NCBI RefSeq assembly: GCF_030718205.1
Contig: NZ_JAUZQF010000034.1
Location: 1-64,000 of the forward strand
Direction: 5' to 3'
DNA: 64,000 nucleotides
Source of the DNA: Nonomuraea turcica
GTDB lineage: Bacteria > Actinomycetota > Actinomycetes > Streptosporangiales > Streptosporangiaceae
Position numbers and translations under genes: made by a program. Each line of letters begins with the position of its first letter. Position 1 is the stretch's first letter. The notes under the pieces are model-generated. The model saw nothing but the letters and a program-made list of their open reading frames with translations, was not told the DNA's origin and searched no databases. Below are positions 49,199 to 57,998 of this stretch, piece by piece.

Positions 49199-49699
49199 GT
49201 GGGTATGGAAGTCGTCGTCGAGGGGCTGACCAAGTCGTTCGGCAGGCAGGTCATCTGGGAGGACGTCTCACTCACCCTCCCGCCCGGTGAGATCTCCGTC
49301 CTGCTCGGGCCGTCCGGCACCGGCAAGTCGGTCTTCCTCAAGACGCTGGTCGGCCTCCTGCACCCGGATCGCAGCCACATCTGGATCGACGGGTACGACC
49401 TGGCCACGTGCGGCGAGAGACGCCTGGATGAGCTGCGGCGGTTGTTCGGGGTGTTCTTCCAGGACGGCGCGCTCTTCGGCTCGATGAGCCTCTACGACAA
49501 CATCGCCTTCCCGCTGCGCGAGCACACGAAGAAGATCGAGGCGCAGCTCCGGCGCGTGGTCATGGAGAAGATCGAGCTCGTCGGGCTCGTGGGGGCCGAG
49601 CACAAGCTGCCGGGGGAATCTCGGGCGGGATACGCAAGCGGGCCGGGCTGGCCAGGGCGCTGGTGCTCGATCCGGAGATCATCCTGTTCGACGAGCCCG
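49199..49699 (+). pseudogene. mkl': Mce/Mkl-type ABC transporter ATPase, truncated and frameshifted
   Basis: The frame encodes EVVVEGLTKSFGRQVIWEDV, the Walker A LLGPSGTGKSVFLKTLVGLL and LFGVFFQDGALFGSMSLYDN, matching Mkl/MlaF ATPases of Mce lipid transporters. At about 49617 one base is missing before the signature ISGGIRKRAGLARAL, shifting the frame. The correct frame then reads ALVLDPEIILFDEP and stops where the IS630-type sequence begins at about 49700. The C-terminal third is lost. GTG at 49199 has GGAAGG upstream. It is not functional. Confidence 0.85.
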
Positions 49700-49711
49700 T
49701 GCGGTGACCAC

Positions 49712-49944
49712 CAACGTTCAACACTCCCCGCTCGTTGAAACATGGATGGCATCACGCACGGTGTCCTCATCGGCCGCGACCAGCTGGGCGATCGCCGCCA
49801 CCGGCGTCCCGCTGGCCGAGGCCATCACGATCAACGCCCGCCGTACCCGGACCGAGTCATGCTTGCCCGCCGCACCAGCCGCCGCTGCAACGTCTGCCCT
49901 TCATGATCAGACAGACGCCACGCCAGCACAGGCTCGGCCATCAT
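49712..49944 (-). pseudogene. IS630-family transposase, N-terminal remnant
   Basis: Read leftward, the pieces are MAEPVLAWRLSDHEGQTLQR, then after a one-base loss RALIVMASASGTPVAAIAQL and VAADEDTVRDAIHV, then after a second shift FNERG. These match the N-terminal HTH domain of IS630-type transposases. The catalytic DDE part is absent. The right inverted repeat lies about 85 bases upstream of the ATG, as in an intact element. Confidence 0.8.
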
Positions 49945-50027
49945 GCTCCTCCTCCATCGCATCGGTGTCGATATGACAGTGGCGAGCAACCAGGACGGCC
50001 GGCGCAGGCAGCACATTGGGTCCCCAG

Positions 50028-50057
50028 GCCGGTGAACCTATGTGATCACCGCACTAG
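50028..50057 (-). repeat. Right inverted repeat of the IS630-type segment
   Basis: On the minus strand it begins CTAGTGCGGTGATCACATAG and ends TTCACCGGC. It lies upstream of the transposase remnant, as the natural end of the element. The remaining 144 bases to the TagF-like gene hold no recognised feature. Confidence 0.85.
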
Positions 50058-50201
50058 ACGCTCCGTCACGGCGAGCAACGCGTGAGCCTTCACGACCTGG
50101 CCATGACAGACGGCAAGGGGTTACGGCGCGTGAGGTGACGCTGGGCGACCGTAAAGGATGGTTGTTAAAGGCGCGCGGTGACGCTCAGAGACCGTGGAAG
50201 A

Positions 50202-53054
50202 TCACGAAAACAGACGATCGACCACCCGAGCAGTGGCTTTGCCGTCGTCGCGGGGAGCGAACGTCGCGCGGAACGCGTCGTAGCGGTCGGCATGGGCGGC
50301 CGCCACTGAATCGATCGACCGGAGCGCCTCGATCACCTCTGCCGACGTGGACAGCACCGGGCCGGGCGCCTGCTCGGCCAGGTCGAGGTAAAGACCCCGC
50401 TTGGACGAATACTTCGCCAGGTCGTAGCCATAGAGCACGATCGGGCGGCCGGTGCAGGCGAAGTCGAACATCACCGACGAATAGTCCGTCACCAGGACGT
50501 CGGCCACCAACAGCAGATCGGCCATGTCCGGATAAGTGGTGACGTCGTGGGCGATGTCGGGGACGGCCGGGATGGCCTGCATGGGATGGGCGCGGACCAG
50601 GATCTCGTGGTCGGCGCCCAGCGCCTCTCGGGTCTTGGCCAGGTCCAGCTTCACCATGGCGTTCTTACGGTCGTAGTCCCGCCACGTCGGCGCGTACAGG
50701 ACCACCCGCTTGCCCTCCACCAGCCCGAGCCGCTCGCGCACCGCGGCCGCCAGGGCGTCGCGGTCCGGCGAGTTGAGCACGTCGTTGCGGGGCAGGCCGC
50801 TCTCCAGGATCTCGCCCTTGTAGCCGAACGCCTTGCGGAGCACAGGCGTCGCCCACGGCGACTGCGACAGCAGCAAGTCCCAGCCGCGCACCTCCGCCGC
50901 CTGGCGATGCCAGATCGGCGGCTTGGGGTCGCGGTTCATGTGCGGCTGGTCGTTGCCGATGATCTTGGCTGGGGTGCCGTGCCAGGTCTGCACCACCACC
51001 TGGTCCTCGCGGGCGCGGAACCAGACCGGCAGGAACGAGTTGGTCACGATGTAGCGGGACCTGGCCAGGGCGGCGTGATGCTCGCGGCTGCCGGCGCGCA
51101 CGACAGTCGCCGGGCCGGGCGGCACGAACGCGCCGTCCTTGACGATCCAGATGTGCTCGCGGTCGTCGCCGCGCCGCAGCCGCTCCTCGTAGATGGCGCG
51201 CACGCTGTCGGCGTAGAGCCGTCCGTCGTTGACGACGTAGACAGTCGCGTCGTTCAGCGGCTCCGTGCGCTGCGCCGGGTAGAAGACCCGTCGCAGCACG
51301 TGGGTGCCCGCGACGCCGCGCTCGTCCGCCGGGCGGGCCTCTTCGACGGTCACGACCGGCACGTCGAAGCGCGTGGAGATCATCCGATAGGTGCGCTCGT
51401 CGAAGGTGCGCGGTTTCTCATCGAGCCCCGCCAGGGCGGCGTGGTCCATGCGCAGCGGGACGATCTCGCCGGACGGATGGCGTACGGACATGTTCCAGGT
51501 GCCCGACGCCAGCGGCACCGGCTCGCCGAAACGGTCCATGGCGGCAGGCTCGACGCGGACCGAGAAGTCCTCGCCGGAGCGCTCCATGGGCAGCTGGTAG
51601 GACAACCCGGACCGGTGCCGCAGCGTGAGTGTGCGCGGGCCGGACGCGTCCGGGTAGTGGCCGCGCAGCACGAGCACGGAGTCTTCCCAGACCGCCGAGG
51701 TGATCACGGGGCGGACGCGGTGGGCGGAGACCACGACGCGGTCGCGGCGGTCGCCGAGCACGGTGATCTCGCGGTCCCCCACGACCGTGCGGGTCTCGAC
51801 GAGGTCGGCGAGCATGACCGAGGCCGCCGGGTCGCCCTTGGGCTCGACCCAGAGCCGCCGCCCGTCCTTCTCCTGCAGCAAGGAGGGCACGGCCAGCGCG
51901 ACCACCACCTGCGTGCCGTCGCCCGACGGCGTGAAGTCGGCGGCAATGCGGTGACCGCCCAGCCTGGCGTGACCCTTGGTGACCGTGCGGCCTGGCAGGG
52001 AGATCTTCAGCTCGAGGCGGTCTTCGTCCACGGACACCCCGGCCAGCTCGGCCCGGTTGGGCTGGAGCACGACCTGCAGCGCCCGGTCGGACGTCCAGAC
52101 CGGCCTGATCCACCAGCCGGGCTTGAGCTTGAGCCCGGCGGGGCGCTCGGGCCGGCCGAGCGCGGAGCCGCGCAGCAGGCCGGTGGCCCGCGCGCCACGG
52201 CTCCAGAACACGATCTCGGCCCGCCACGTCGTGGTGTCGGGCACCGACGGCCGGTGCCGCATGCGGCGGCGCACGGCGGAGACCACACCGCGCACGGCGC
52301 CGCGCCAGCGCAGCGGCCACGGGCTCAGCTCCGCGGCGAAGCCGGACCAGTCGTAGTTGCAGCCGGGCTCGCGGGCCCCATGTGTGGCCTCGGGCTCCAG
52401 CACGCGGCGGGTGCGCATGCGGATGGGCGGCAACCAGCGCGGCCCGCGCAGCACCACGGTCGCCCAGTTGAACCTGCGGCTGCGGACCGACAGTCCGGCC
52501 AGGTAGGCGAAGCCGGTGACGCGCAGCTTGCCGTCGACCCAGGTGATGTCGTCGATGTGGGTCACCGGCACCATGTCGGCCCTGCGCAGCCGATAGAGGC
52601 CGGGCGGCAGCTCGTCACGGAAGGGAAGGTCGGCATACCAGCTGAGGCCCTTGCGGATGCGCTTGGACGGCTCGGCCGCCGCGGTCACGACCTTGGTGAG
52701 GGTGTCGCCGTCGATGAGCTCCTCGTCGGGGCGGTGCTCGATCAGGTGCACGATGACCCGTCTGGCGACCGGCAGGTCGCGCTTGACCCCCGCGTCCACG
52801 CCCGCGAGGTAGGGGCGCACGAGCGCGAGCATCTCGCGGCGCCGCGCGGCGCCGCGTTTGACCGCGAGGTCGATGCGGCCCCCGAGGGGACCGCTGAGCA
52901 CCTCGGTGTCGAACGCCGCGTCGCGTCCGCCGGAGCCGACCGCTCGCATGACCGCTTCGAGAGGCTCGCCACGATCGCAGAGATCCTGGACAGCCTTCAG
53001 GCGGTCGGCAAGCGAATTACCGCCCTGGCTCTGGGCTGTGACGCCGGTGGCCAT
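50202..53054 (-). CDS. CDP-glycerol glycerophosphotransferase-like (TagF-type) protein
   Basis: The ~950-aa protein ends in a glycerophosphotransferase domain (about 600-950) with VVQTWHGTPAKIIGNDQPHM, LYAPTWRDYDRKN, ILVRAHPM and VTDYSSVMFDFACTGRPIVL, the conserved core of TagB/TagF enzymes. The N-terminal ~600 residues form beta-rich modules of unknown role with a helical start. These proteins add polyol-phosphate units to teichoic acids or related wall polymers at the inner membrane face. ATG at 53054 was chosen; the frame upstream overlaps the alkyltransferase-like gene. No other wall-polymer gene is near. Confidence 0.85.
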   Translation of the reverse strand: MATGVTAQSQGGNSLADRLKAVQDLCDRGEPLEAVMRAVGSGGRDAAFDTEVLSGPLGGRIDLAVKRGAARRREMLALVRPYLAGVDAGVKRDLPVARRVIVHLIEHRPDEELIDGDTLTKVVTAAAEPSKRIRKGLSWYADLPFRDELPPGLYRLRRADMVPVTHIDDITWVDGKLRVTGFAYLAGLSVRSRRFNWATVVLRGPRWLPPIRMRTRRVLEPEATHGAREPGCNYDWSGFAAELSPWPLRWRGAVRGVVSAVRRRMRHRPSVPDTTTWRAEIVFWSRGARATGLLRGSALGRPERPAGLKLKPGWWIRPVWTSDRALQVVLQPNRAELAGVSVDEDRLELKISLPGRTVTKGHARLGGHRIAADFTPSGDGTQVVVALAVPSLLQEKDGRRLWVEPKGDPAASVMLADLVETRTVVGDREITVLGDRRDRVVVSAHRVRPVITSAVWEDSVLVLRGHYPDASGPRTLTLRHRSGLSYQLPMERSGEDFSVRVEPAAMDRFGEPVPLASGTWNMSVRHPSGEIVPLRMDHAALAGLDEKPRTFDERTYRMISTRFDVPVVTVEEARPADERGVAGTHVLRRVFYPAQRTEPLNDATVYVVNDGRLYADSVRAIYEERLRRGDDREHIWIVKDGAFVPPGPATVVRAGSREHHAALARSRYIVTNSFLPVWFRAREDQVVVQTWHGTPAKIIGNDQPHMNRDPKPPIWHRQAAEVRGWDLLLSQSPWATPVLRKAFGYKGEILESGLPRNDVLNSPDRDALAAAVRERLGLVEGKRVVLYAPTWRDYDRKNAMVKLDLAKTREALGADHEILVRAHPMQAIPAVPDIAHDVTTYPDMADLLLVADVLVTDYSSVMFDFACTGRPIVLYGYDLAKYSSKRGLYLDLAEQAPGPVLSTSAEVIEALRSIDSVAAAHADRYDAFRATFAPRDDGKATARVVDRLFS

Positions 53055-53157
53055 TGGGGAGGCACCGCCTTTCGGGCCGCCATCAGTGTTTTGCCCATGG
53101 TAATGCGAGTCACATGTCACAGAATCGCCCGTTCGGCAAAACCGCAGGTCAATGCGC

Positions 53158-53472
53158 TTACTGAAAATCCCCTGAACGCCCGTCCCAGCGCGCCAGGCGC
53201 ATGTCGACGCGTTCGCCTCGCAGCGGAGTGCCTTCCTCGCGCCAGTGGGCCAGGCAGCGTTGCAGGTGGTCAGGGGCCGCGCCGCTGCCGTCGGCATGGA
53301 CGACGCGCCACCAGGGCACGCCACCACCCCACGTGGACATCACCTTGCCGACCTGTCGCGGGCCGCCTTCACCCAGATATTCGGCGATGTCCCCGTACGC
53401 CATGACCTTGCCGGGCGGGATGCGCTCGACGAGGTCGAGCACCCGCTCGGCGAAGGGGCTCAGGGGCTCCAT
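53158..53472 (-). CDS. Alkyltransferase-like (ATL) MGMT-family protein
   Basis: The 104-aa product has the MGMT DNA-binding domain: VLDLVERIPPGKVMAYGDIA, GGPRQVGKVMS and the active-site region GGVPWWRVVHADG. PCHRV of O6-methylguanine transferases is replaced by PWWRV, so the alkyl-accepting Cys is absent. Such ATL proteins bind O6-alkylguanine and hand it to nucleotide-excision repair. ATG at 53472 lies inside the end of the next upstream gene (stop at 53460), an overlap of 13 bases. Confidence 0.9.
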   Translation of the reverse strand: MEPLSPFAERVLDLVERIPPGKVMAYGDIAEYLGEGGPRQVGKVMSTWGGGVPWWRVVHADGSGAAPDHLQRCLAHWREEGTPLRGERVDMRLARWDGRSGDFQ

Positions 53473-53819
53473 GCGGCCGGGCCGGCGTCGATGATCTGCT
53501 CGAGCTTGCCGACCTCCACGACGCCGCCGCCCGTCTCGACCTCGATGACACCGTCGCGCAGCTTGTAGACCTCGCCGTCCTCGCCCACAAGCCGGGCGCC
53601 GAGCGCGGTCGACAACCTCAGGAGTTGTGCCACCTGCCAGTCGGAACCGGGCTCGCCGACCACCTGGCCCGCCCAGCGCGCCACCGGGTGCCTGCCGCCC
53701 GCGTGGCCGATCACGATCTCATCAGACCCGCGCAGCTCGAAACCGGCCGGCGCGATGGCCCTCGCCAACTCCGCGAAGGCGAGCGGTGACTCGCGCACCA
53801 CTCGCAGCTCGTATCCCAT
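53460..53819 (-). CDS. Hypothetical protein, 119 aa
   Basis: A soluble protein with helical/strand pattern (LRVVRESPLAFAELARAIAP; ELRGSDEIVIGHAGGRHPVA; WQVAQLLRLSTALGARLVGE). It has no signal peptide or membrane helix. The 3' end overlaps the ATL gene start, so the two are coupled. I do not recognise a family; a repair link is only suggested by the neighbour. ATG at 53819 is the natural start. Confidence 0.75.
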   Translation of the reverse strand: MGYELRVVRESPLAFAELARAIAPAGFELRGSDEIVIGHAGGRHPVARWAGQVVGEPGSDWQVAQLLRLSTALGARLVGEDGEVYKLRDGVIEVETGGGVVEVGKLEQIIDAGPAAWSP

Positions 53820-53886
53820 GACGGGGGACCCTAGCGGATCTCTTTGCCAACGAGAAACCCGCCGTAGTGCCTGGTCCAGGCCCTTC

Positions 53887-55050
53887 TCACGGTTCCTTTC
53901 GCTGGTTGAGCACGATGATCGCGCCGCAGAACGTGATGAGCGCGAGCAGCACCCCGCCCCCGTAAACCCACAGGTGCCAGGGGTCGGGTCCCGGCCGGGT
54001 CGGCACGGGCGAGTCCTCGCCCTGGCCGAAGTGTTCCTTGCCGGACTCCCCCACGCTGCGTTGCACGCCGGTCAGCCGCTCGGCGGCGTTGAGCGCGGCG
54101 GCGGCGTCGACCACGCCGAACCCGGTCTGGTCGTCGTATCCGGCGGCGGGCCGGCCCCGCGCGCTCATGGACAGCGCCTGGGCGACCTGCTCGGGCGGCA
54201 GGCTCGGGTAGCGGGACTTGATGAGCGCGGCCACCCCGGCCACGAGCGCGGCGGCCGAGCTGGTGCCCTCCGACAGCTCGTAGCCGCTCTTGCGCTTGAC
54301 CACGGGCACCTCCACGCCGGGCGCGGCCACAAGCACCGACAGATTGTCGCTGCTGAACGTGGCCTTCCTGCCCTGCTTGTCGGTGGCCGCCACGCCGATC
54401 ACGCCGGGGTAGCCGGCCGGGAAACTCCAGTAGGAGGTGCCCTTGTCCCTGGCGTAGCCGGTCTGGCCGTCGTTGCCCACGGCGGCGACCAGCACGACGC
54501 CCTTGCTGAGCGCGTACGAGACGGCCTCGCGCTCGGACTTGTTCGGCCCGTAGGACCCGATCGACATGCTGACGACCTTGGCGCCGTGGTTGGCCGCGTA
54601 CCGCAGGGCGCGGGCGAGCGGGCTCTCAGCGGCCATCTGCTCGTCCTCCATGGGCGGGACGCCGAACTCCATATCCGGTTCGTCGTCCGTGACCATGGGC
54701 AACGACAGGATGCGGGCCTCAGGCGCGACGCCGACCAGCCCGTCGTCCTCGCCGGAGCCGGCGATCAGGCCGGCCATGGCGGTGCCGTGCCTGCCGGGCG
54801 GAATGTTGCGGACGATCGAGCCTGAGGTCATGTCGGGGCCGGCGCTGACACGTCCCTTCAGCTCCTTGACCTCGGCGTCCACGCCGCTGTCCACGACGGC
54901 GACGGTGACGCCCGCCCCCTTGGTGACGGTCCACGCCTGCTGGACGTTGAGGGCGTCGAGCACCCACTGCTGCTGCTCCCTGACCGGGTCGGCGCTCGGT
55001 CCCGCGAAGACCAGCAGGGTGGCCGCGATCGCGCGTATGGCGGTCAGCAC
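53887..55050 (-). CDS. Mycosin-type subtilisin protease, copy 1
   Basis: The 387-aa S8 protease has a short signal-like start (LTAIRAIAATLLVFAGPSA), then D54 in VAVVDSGVD, H88 in GRHGTAMAGL, oxyanion N193 in AAVGNDG and S264 in EGTSSAAALVAG. A single C-terminal membrane helix (YGGGVLLALITFCGAIIVL) ends with NQRKEP. This is the layout of type VII secretion mycosins (MycP), which sit outside the membrane. The GTG start overlaps the end of the partner gene by 7 bases. No ESX core genes are in the window. Confidence 0.9.
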   Translation of the reverse strand: MLTAIRAIAATLLVFAGPSADPVREQQQWVLDALNVQQAWTVTKGAGVTVAVVDSGVDAEVKELKGRVSAGPDMTSGSIVRNIPPGRHGTAMAGLIAGSGEDDGLVGVAPEARILSLPMVTDDEPDMEFGVPPMEDEQMAAESPLARALRYAANHGAKVVSMSIGSYGPNKSEREAVSYALSKGVVLVAAVGNDGQTGYARDKGTSYWSFPAGYPGVIGVAATDKQGRKATFSSDNLSVLVAAPGVEVPVVKRKSGYELSEGTSSAAALVAGVAALIKSRYPSLPPEQVAQALSMSARGRPAAGYDDQTGFGVVDAAAALNAAERLTGVQRSVGESGKEHFGQGEDSPVPTRPGPDPWHLWVYGGGVLLALITFCGAIIVLNQRKEP

Positions 55051-55949
55051 ACGTTCCCCTGCGTGCAGGGCGGCACCTTCGGGGGATCCGCGAGGAAGTA
55101 GGCGATCTGGTGACCGATCGACTTGGCCGCCGGCCACAGCTCGGGGTGCAGGATCTCCTCGGGCGGGATCGAGGCCCGGGTCCGCCCGTCCGCGTAGCCC
55201 GCGGTGGAGAACACGATGTACGGTCCCGCGCCGACCCAGCTCGTACGCTGCCGCTGGTCGGGCCCGAACCGCTCGCTCACGGTGCCGGGGAAGGCGACGG
55301 GCAGCACGCCGACGCGGTCGTCCTGGGTGAGCTCCTCGGTGGCCGAGACTCTGGACGCCTCGTCCTTGAGCACGGCCACGCCCACTGTGAAGACGAACGA
55401 CGCCGTCTGGTCGATGTAGGTGGCCCGCAGCATGGTGACGCAGCCGTGGTTGTCCAGCACACCGGCCACGGAGGCGTCCACGCCCTTGCCGCACTCGGTT
55501 TCGGGGGCGATGCCGACGCGCCTGGCGTATTGCTGGGCGCGGTCGAGCCCGAGGTACTTCACCTCTTCGGGGAAGACGCCCGTCGCCGGCCACGCCTGCC
55601 AGCGCCTGGCGATCTCCTCCTGTTTGTACTGGTTTTGCTCCGAGGCGGTCAGCGGGCGCGCCCGCGTCTCGTCGAGCAGCCCGATCGTGCCGAGCAGCAC
55701 GACGGCCGCGGACATGGTGATGATGACGCCGAGCAGCGCCACGAAGATGCGCCGGTAGCGGACGCCCTGCTGGAGCGCGTCGAGTTCGGCGCGCTGCTTG
55801 GCGTCCGCGCTCCTGCGGGAGCTCGCGGCCGGCCAGGCACGCACGCGTGACCGGCGGCCGGTGGTGGCGCCGAGTGGGTTCCTGCGTCCCGGGGCGGATT
55901 CGCCTCCGGAGCGCGGCAGCCCTGAGATCGACCTACGTGCCTTCACCAC
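55044..55949 (-). CDS. Single-pass membrane partner of mycosin, copy 1
   Basis: The 301-aa protein has a basic cytoplasmic N-terminus (about 1-65), a membrane helix (RIFVALLGVIITMSAAVVLL, about 67-88) and an extracytoplasmic domain with ARRWQAWPATGVFPEEV, LRATYIDQTASFVF and YIVFSTAGYADGRT, with four cysteines. It is paralogous to the protein at 57234-57950 and each lies directly upstream of a mycosin, so they are likely partners. I do not know a characterised family member. The start with MVKARRS is plausible; the basic stretch could be partly upstream sequence. Confidence 0.75.
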   Translation of the reverse strand: MVKARRSISGLPRSGGESAPGRRNPLGATTGRRSRVRAWPAASSRRSADAKQRAELDALQQGVRYRRIFVALLGVIITMSAAVVLLGTIGLLDETRARPLTASEQNQYKQEEIARRWQAWPATGVFPEEVKYLGLDRAQQYARRVGIAPETECGKGVDASVAGVLDNHGCVTMLRATYIDQTASFVFTVGVAVLKDEASRVSATEELTQDDRVGVLPVAFPGTVSERFGPDQRQRTSWVGAGPYIVFSTAGYADGRTRASIPPEEILHPELWPAAKSIGHQIAYFLADPPKVPPCTQGNVC

Positions 55950-56001
55950 CGCCTCTTCCTGCGTTCATGGCCTGTCTATTTCGTCCCCTTTAGTGGAGAG
56001 A

Positions 56002-57246
56002 TCATGCGTCTTGCGAGCTGTGCGCCCGGCGCACGCGTCTGACCAGGATGAATATGACGGTCAGCGACGCGATCGCGCCTGCGGCCGCCGCGGCGGCGAT
56101 GGCCGCGTACACCCTGACGCGCTCGTCGTCCCTGACGATGACCTTGATCGGACCGGCCCGCCCGCCGCCGGCCACGGGCTTGGCGGGGTCCTGCGCCCCG
56201 GCGCCCGTCGCGGTCTCGGTGTGCCCTGCCAACCGGCCGGCCTCGGCCAGGGCGCGGGCGGCATTGACAACGCCGAAGCCGGTGGCCGTGTCGTAGCCGC
56301 CGGGCGGGCGGTCGGTGGCGCTGGCGGTGAGGGCCTGCGCGACGAGCGGCGGCGACATGTCCGGATATTTCGCCTTAATGAGGGCGGCGACGCCGGATAC
56401 GAGCGCCGTCGCCTGCGAGGTCCCCCTGCCGACCCAGTACTCGTCGCCTGGTCCGGCGCCCATGATGTCCACGCCGGGCGCGGCCACCTGCACCGAAGAG
56501 TTCCAGTTGGAGAACGTGGCCCGCCGCAACCGCCGGTCCGTCGCCCCCACGGAGACCACCCCCGGGAACGCCGCCGGATAGGAGTACGGCGCGAAATCGC
56601 GGTCGATCTTCCGGTCGCCGTCGTTGCCCGCGGCCGCGACGAGCACGACGCCCCTGGAGATGGCGTAGCGGATGGCCGCCCGCTCCTCCCGGGTCGCCAG
56701 CTCCTTGGAGATCGACATGTTGATCACGTCCGCCCCCTCGTCGACCGCGTACCTGATGCCTCGGGCCACGACGTTCTCGAAGCGCTCCGCTGAGTTGAAC
56801 TCCCGGAAACCCGGCTCCTCGTCCTCGAGAATGACCCTTACTGACAGTACGTCCGCTTCGGGCGCGACGCCGATGATCCCCAGCTTTCCTTGGCGGCCGT
56901 GACCGTGCCCGGCGATCAGCGAGGCCATGTACGTGCCGTGCAACCTGCGCGGACCCACCCCGGGCGGATTCGCGCCCGCGGTGAAATCTCTGCCCACCCG
57001 GACCGAGCCGATGAGGTCGCGATGGCCTGGATCGACGCCGGAGTCGAGCACCGCCACCGTGACCCCGACGCCCTTGCTGACGCGCCACGCCTGGGTCAGC
57101 TCCAGCGTCTTGATCACCTGCCGCTGCCCCCCACGCACATCGTCGGCCCGCGCGGGCGAGGCCACGAACAGCAGCATCCCGGCCACCGCCGCCGACACCA
57201 CGCGTCTCAGCACAGTCGCTCGAGTGCCCTGGCTCAGCACTGCCAT
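56002..57246 (-). CDS. Mycosin-type subtilisin protease, copy 2
   Basis: The 414-aa S8 protease has a signal peptide (VVSAAVAGMLLFVASPARA), D68 in VAVLDSGVD, H103 in RLHGTYMASLIAG, oxyanion Asn in AAAGNDG and S277 in GRGTSQATALVSG. It ends with a linker and a membrane helix (AAIAAAAAAGAIASLTVIFI) plus a basic tail. The layout is that of a mycosin, clearly paralogous to copy 1. ATG at 57246 overlaps the partner gene stop by 13 bases, with AGAGGA upstream. Substrates are unknown. Confidence 0.9.
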   Translation of the reverse strand: MAVLSQGTRATVLRRVVSAAVAGMLLFVASPARADDVRGGQRQVIKTLELTQAWRVSKGVGVTVAVLDSGVDPGHRDLIGSVRVGRDFTAGANPPGVGPRRLHGTYMASLIAGHGHGRQGKLGIIGVAPEADVLSVRVILEDEEPGFREFNSAERFENVVARGIRYAVDEGADVINMSISKELATREERAAIRYAISRGVVLVAAAGNDGDRKIDRDFAPYSYPAAFPGVVSVGATDRRLRRATFSNWNSSVQVAAPGVDIMGAGPGDEYWVGRGTSQATALVSGVAALIKAKYPDMSPPLVAQALTASATDRPPGGYDTATGFGVVNAARALAEAGRLAGHTETATGAGAQDPAKPVAGGGRAGPIKVIVRDDERVRVYAAIAAAAAAGAIASLTVIFILVRRVRRAHSSQDA

Positions 57247-57950
57247 TCCTCTGCGGTGCAATCGGGCATCCTGGGCGTGCTGAGATCGGTCAGCACATGC
57301 TCGGAGATCTCGGTGGCGAAGGCGAAGATGTCCGGGCGCGACTCGCCGACCGCGCTCCCCGGCCGGCCGTCCACCTCACCGGCCGTGGTCAGCACCAGGT
57401 ATGGCCCCGCCTGCCGGACCGACCCGGCCTGGCGCACGGCAGGGGTGAAGCGGTGGGCGATCGTGTTGCCGAAGGCCAGCGGGCTCAGCCCGGGCACGGG
57501 TTTGCCGCTGTCGGCGAACGCGGACTTGGCCCGCACGGCGCCCAGCTCGTCCCGCAGGGCCGCCACGCCGACGGTGACGAGCACGCCGCGCAGCGCGTCG
57601 ATGTAGGTGGCGCGCAGCAGGCCGCGGCAACCCGCCTTACGCAGGGCCTTGGCCGCCTTGGCGTCCACGGAGTCGCACGCGGTGTGCGGGGAGATGCCGA
57701 TCCTGCTGGCCCGCTCCTGCCCGCCTTGCTCGGCGGAGTACGGCAATGTGGCGGGGAAGATACGTCCCGCGGGCCAGGTGCGCCAGCGCTCGGCGACTTC
57801 CCGCTTGGCCGCCGCGTGCAGCTCGGCGGTGCTCGGGCCGCGGGTGAGCTCGGTGCCCGCCGCGCTGCCCGCGACCCCGGCGGCCACCGCGCAGACCAGG
57901 GTCAGCGCGGAGGCCACCACCAGGGTCGGCCAGGGGCGGGCTGGGTTCAC
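57234..57950 (-). CDS. Single-pass membrane partner of mycosin, copy 2
   Basis: The 238-aa protein has an N-terminal membrane helix (TLVVASALTLVCAVAAGVAG) and an outer domain with WRTWPAGRIFPATLPYS, LLRATYIDALRGVLVTVGVA and YLVLTTAGEVDGRP, matching the copy-1 partner at the same positions. The GTG start gives a short cytoplasmic end, unlike copy 1. It is coupled to mycosin copy 2 by overlap. The two pairs probably arose by tandem duplication and have diverged. Confidence 0.78.
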   Translation of the reverse strand: MNPARPWPTLVVASALTLVCAVAAGVAGSAAGTELTRGPSTAELHAAAKREVAERWRTWPAGRIFPATLPYSAEQGGQERASRIGISPHTACDSVDAKAAKALRKAGCRGLLRATYIDALRGVLVTVGVAALRDELGAVRAKSAFADSGKPVPGLSPLAFGNTIAHRFTPAVRQAGSVRQAGPYLVLTTAGEVDGRPGSAVGESRPDIFAFATEISEHVLTDLSTPRMPDCTAEEWQC

Positions 57951-57998
57951 GCCATCGACCTTAACCGGGGCGTCCGGCAGAGCACCGCCAGAAGATGC

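Larger units (their letters stand above)
48154..50057. mobile_element. 1.9-kb segment bounded by IS630-type inverted repeats
   Basis: 30-nt inverted repeats at the two ends match at 29 of 30 positions and start with CTAG, fitting IS630/Tc1 elements that target TA. Inside, left to right, lie a 5'-truncated rplL with its terminator, an intact GNAT gene, a 3'-truncated Mce-type ATPase gene and a decayed IS630-type transposase fragment read leftward from the right end. The captured genes are not insertion-sequence genes; rplL and mkl are near neighbours in M. tuberculosis (Rv0652, Rv0655). The segment sits between the Nudix gene and the TagF-like gene. Confidence 0.75.
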
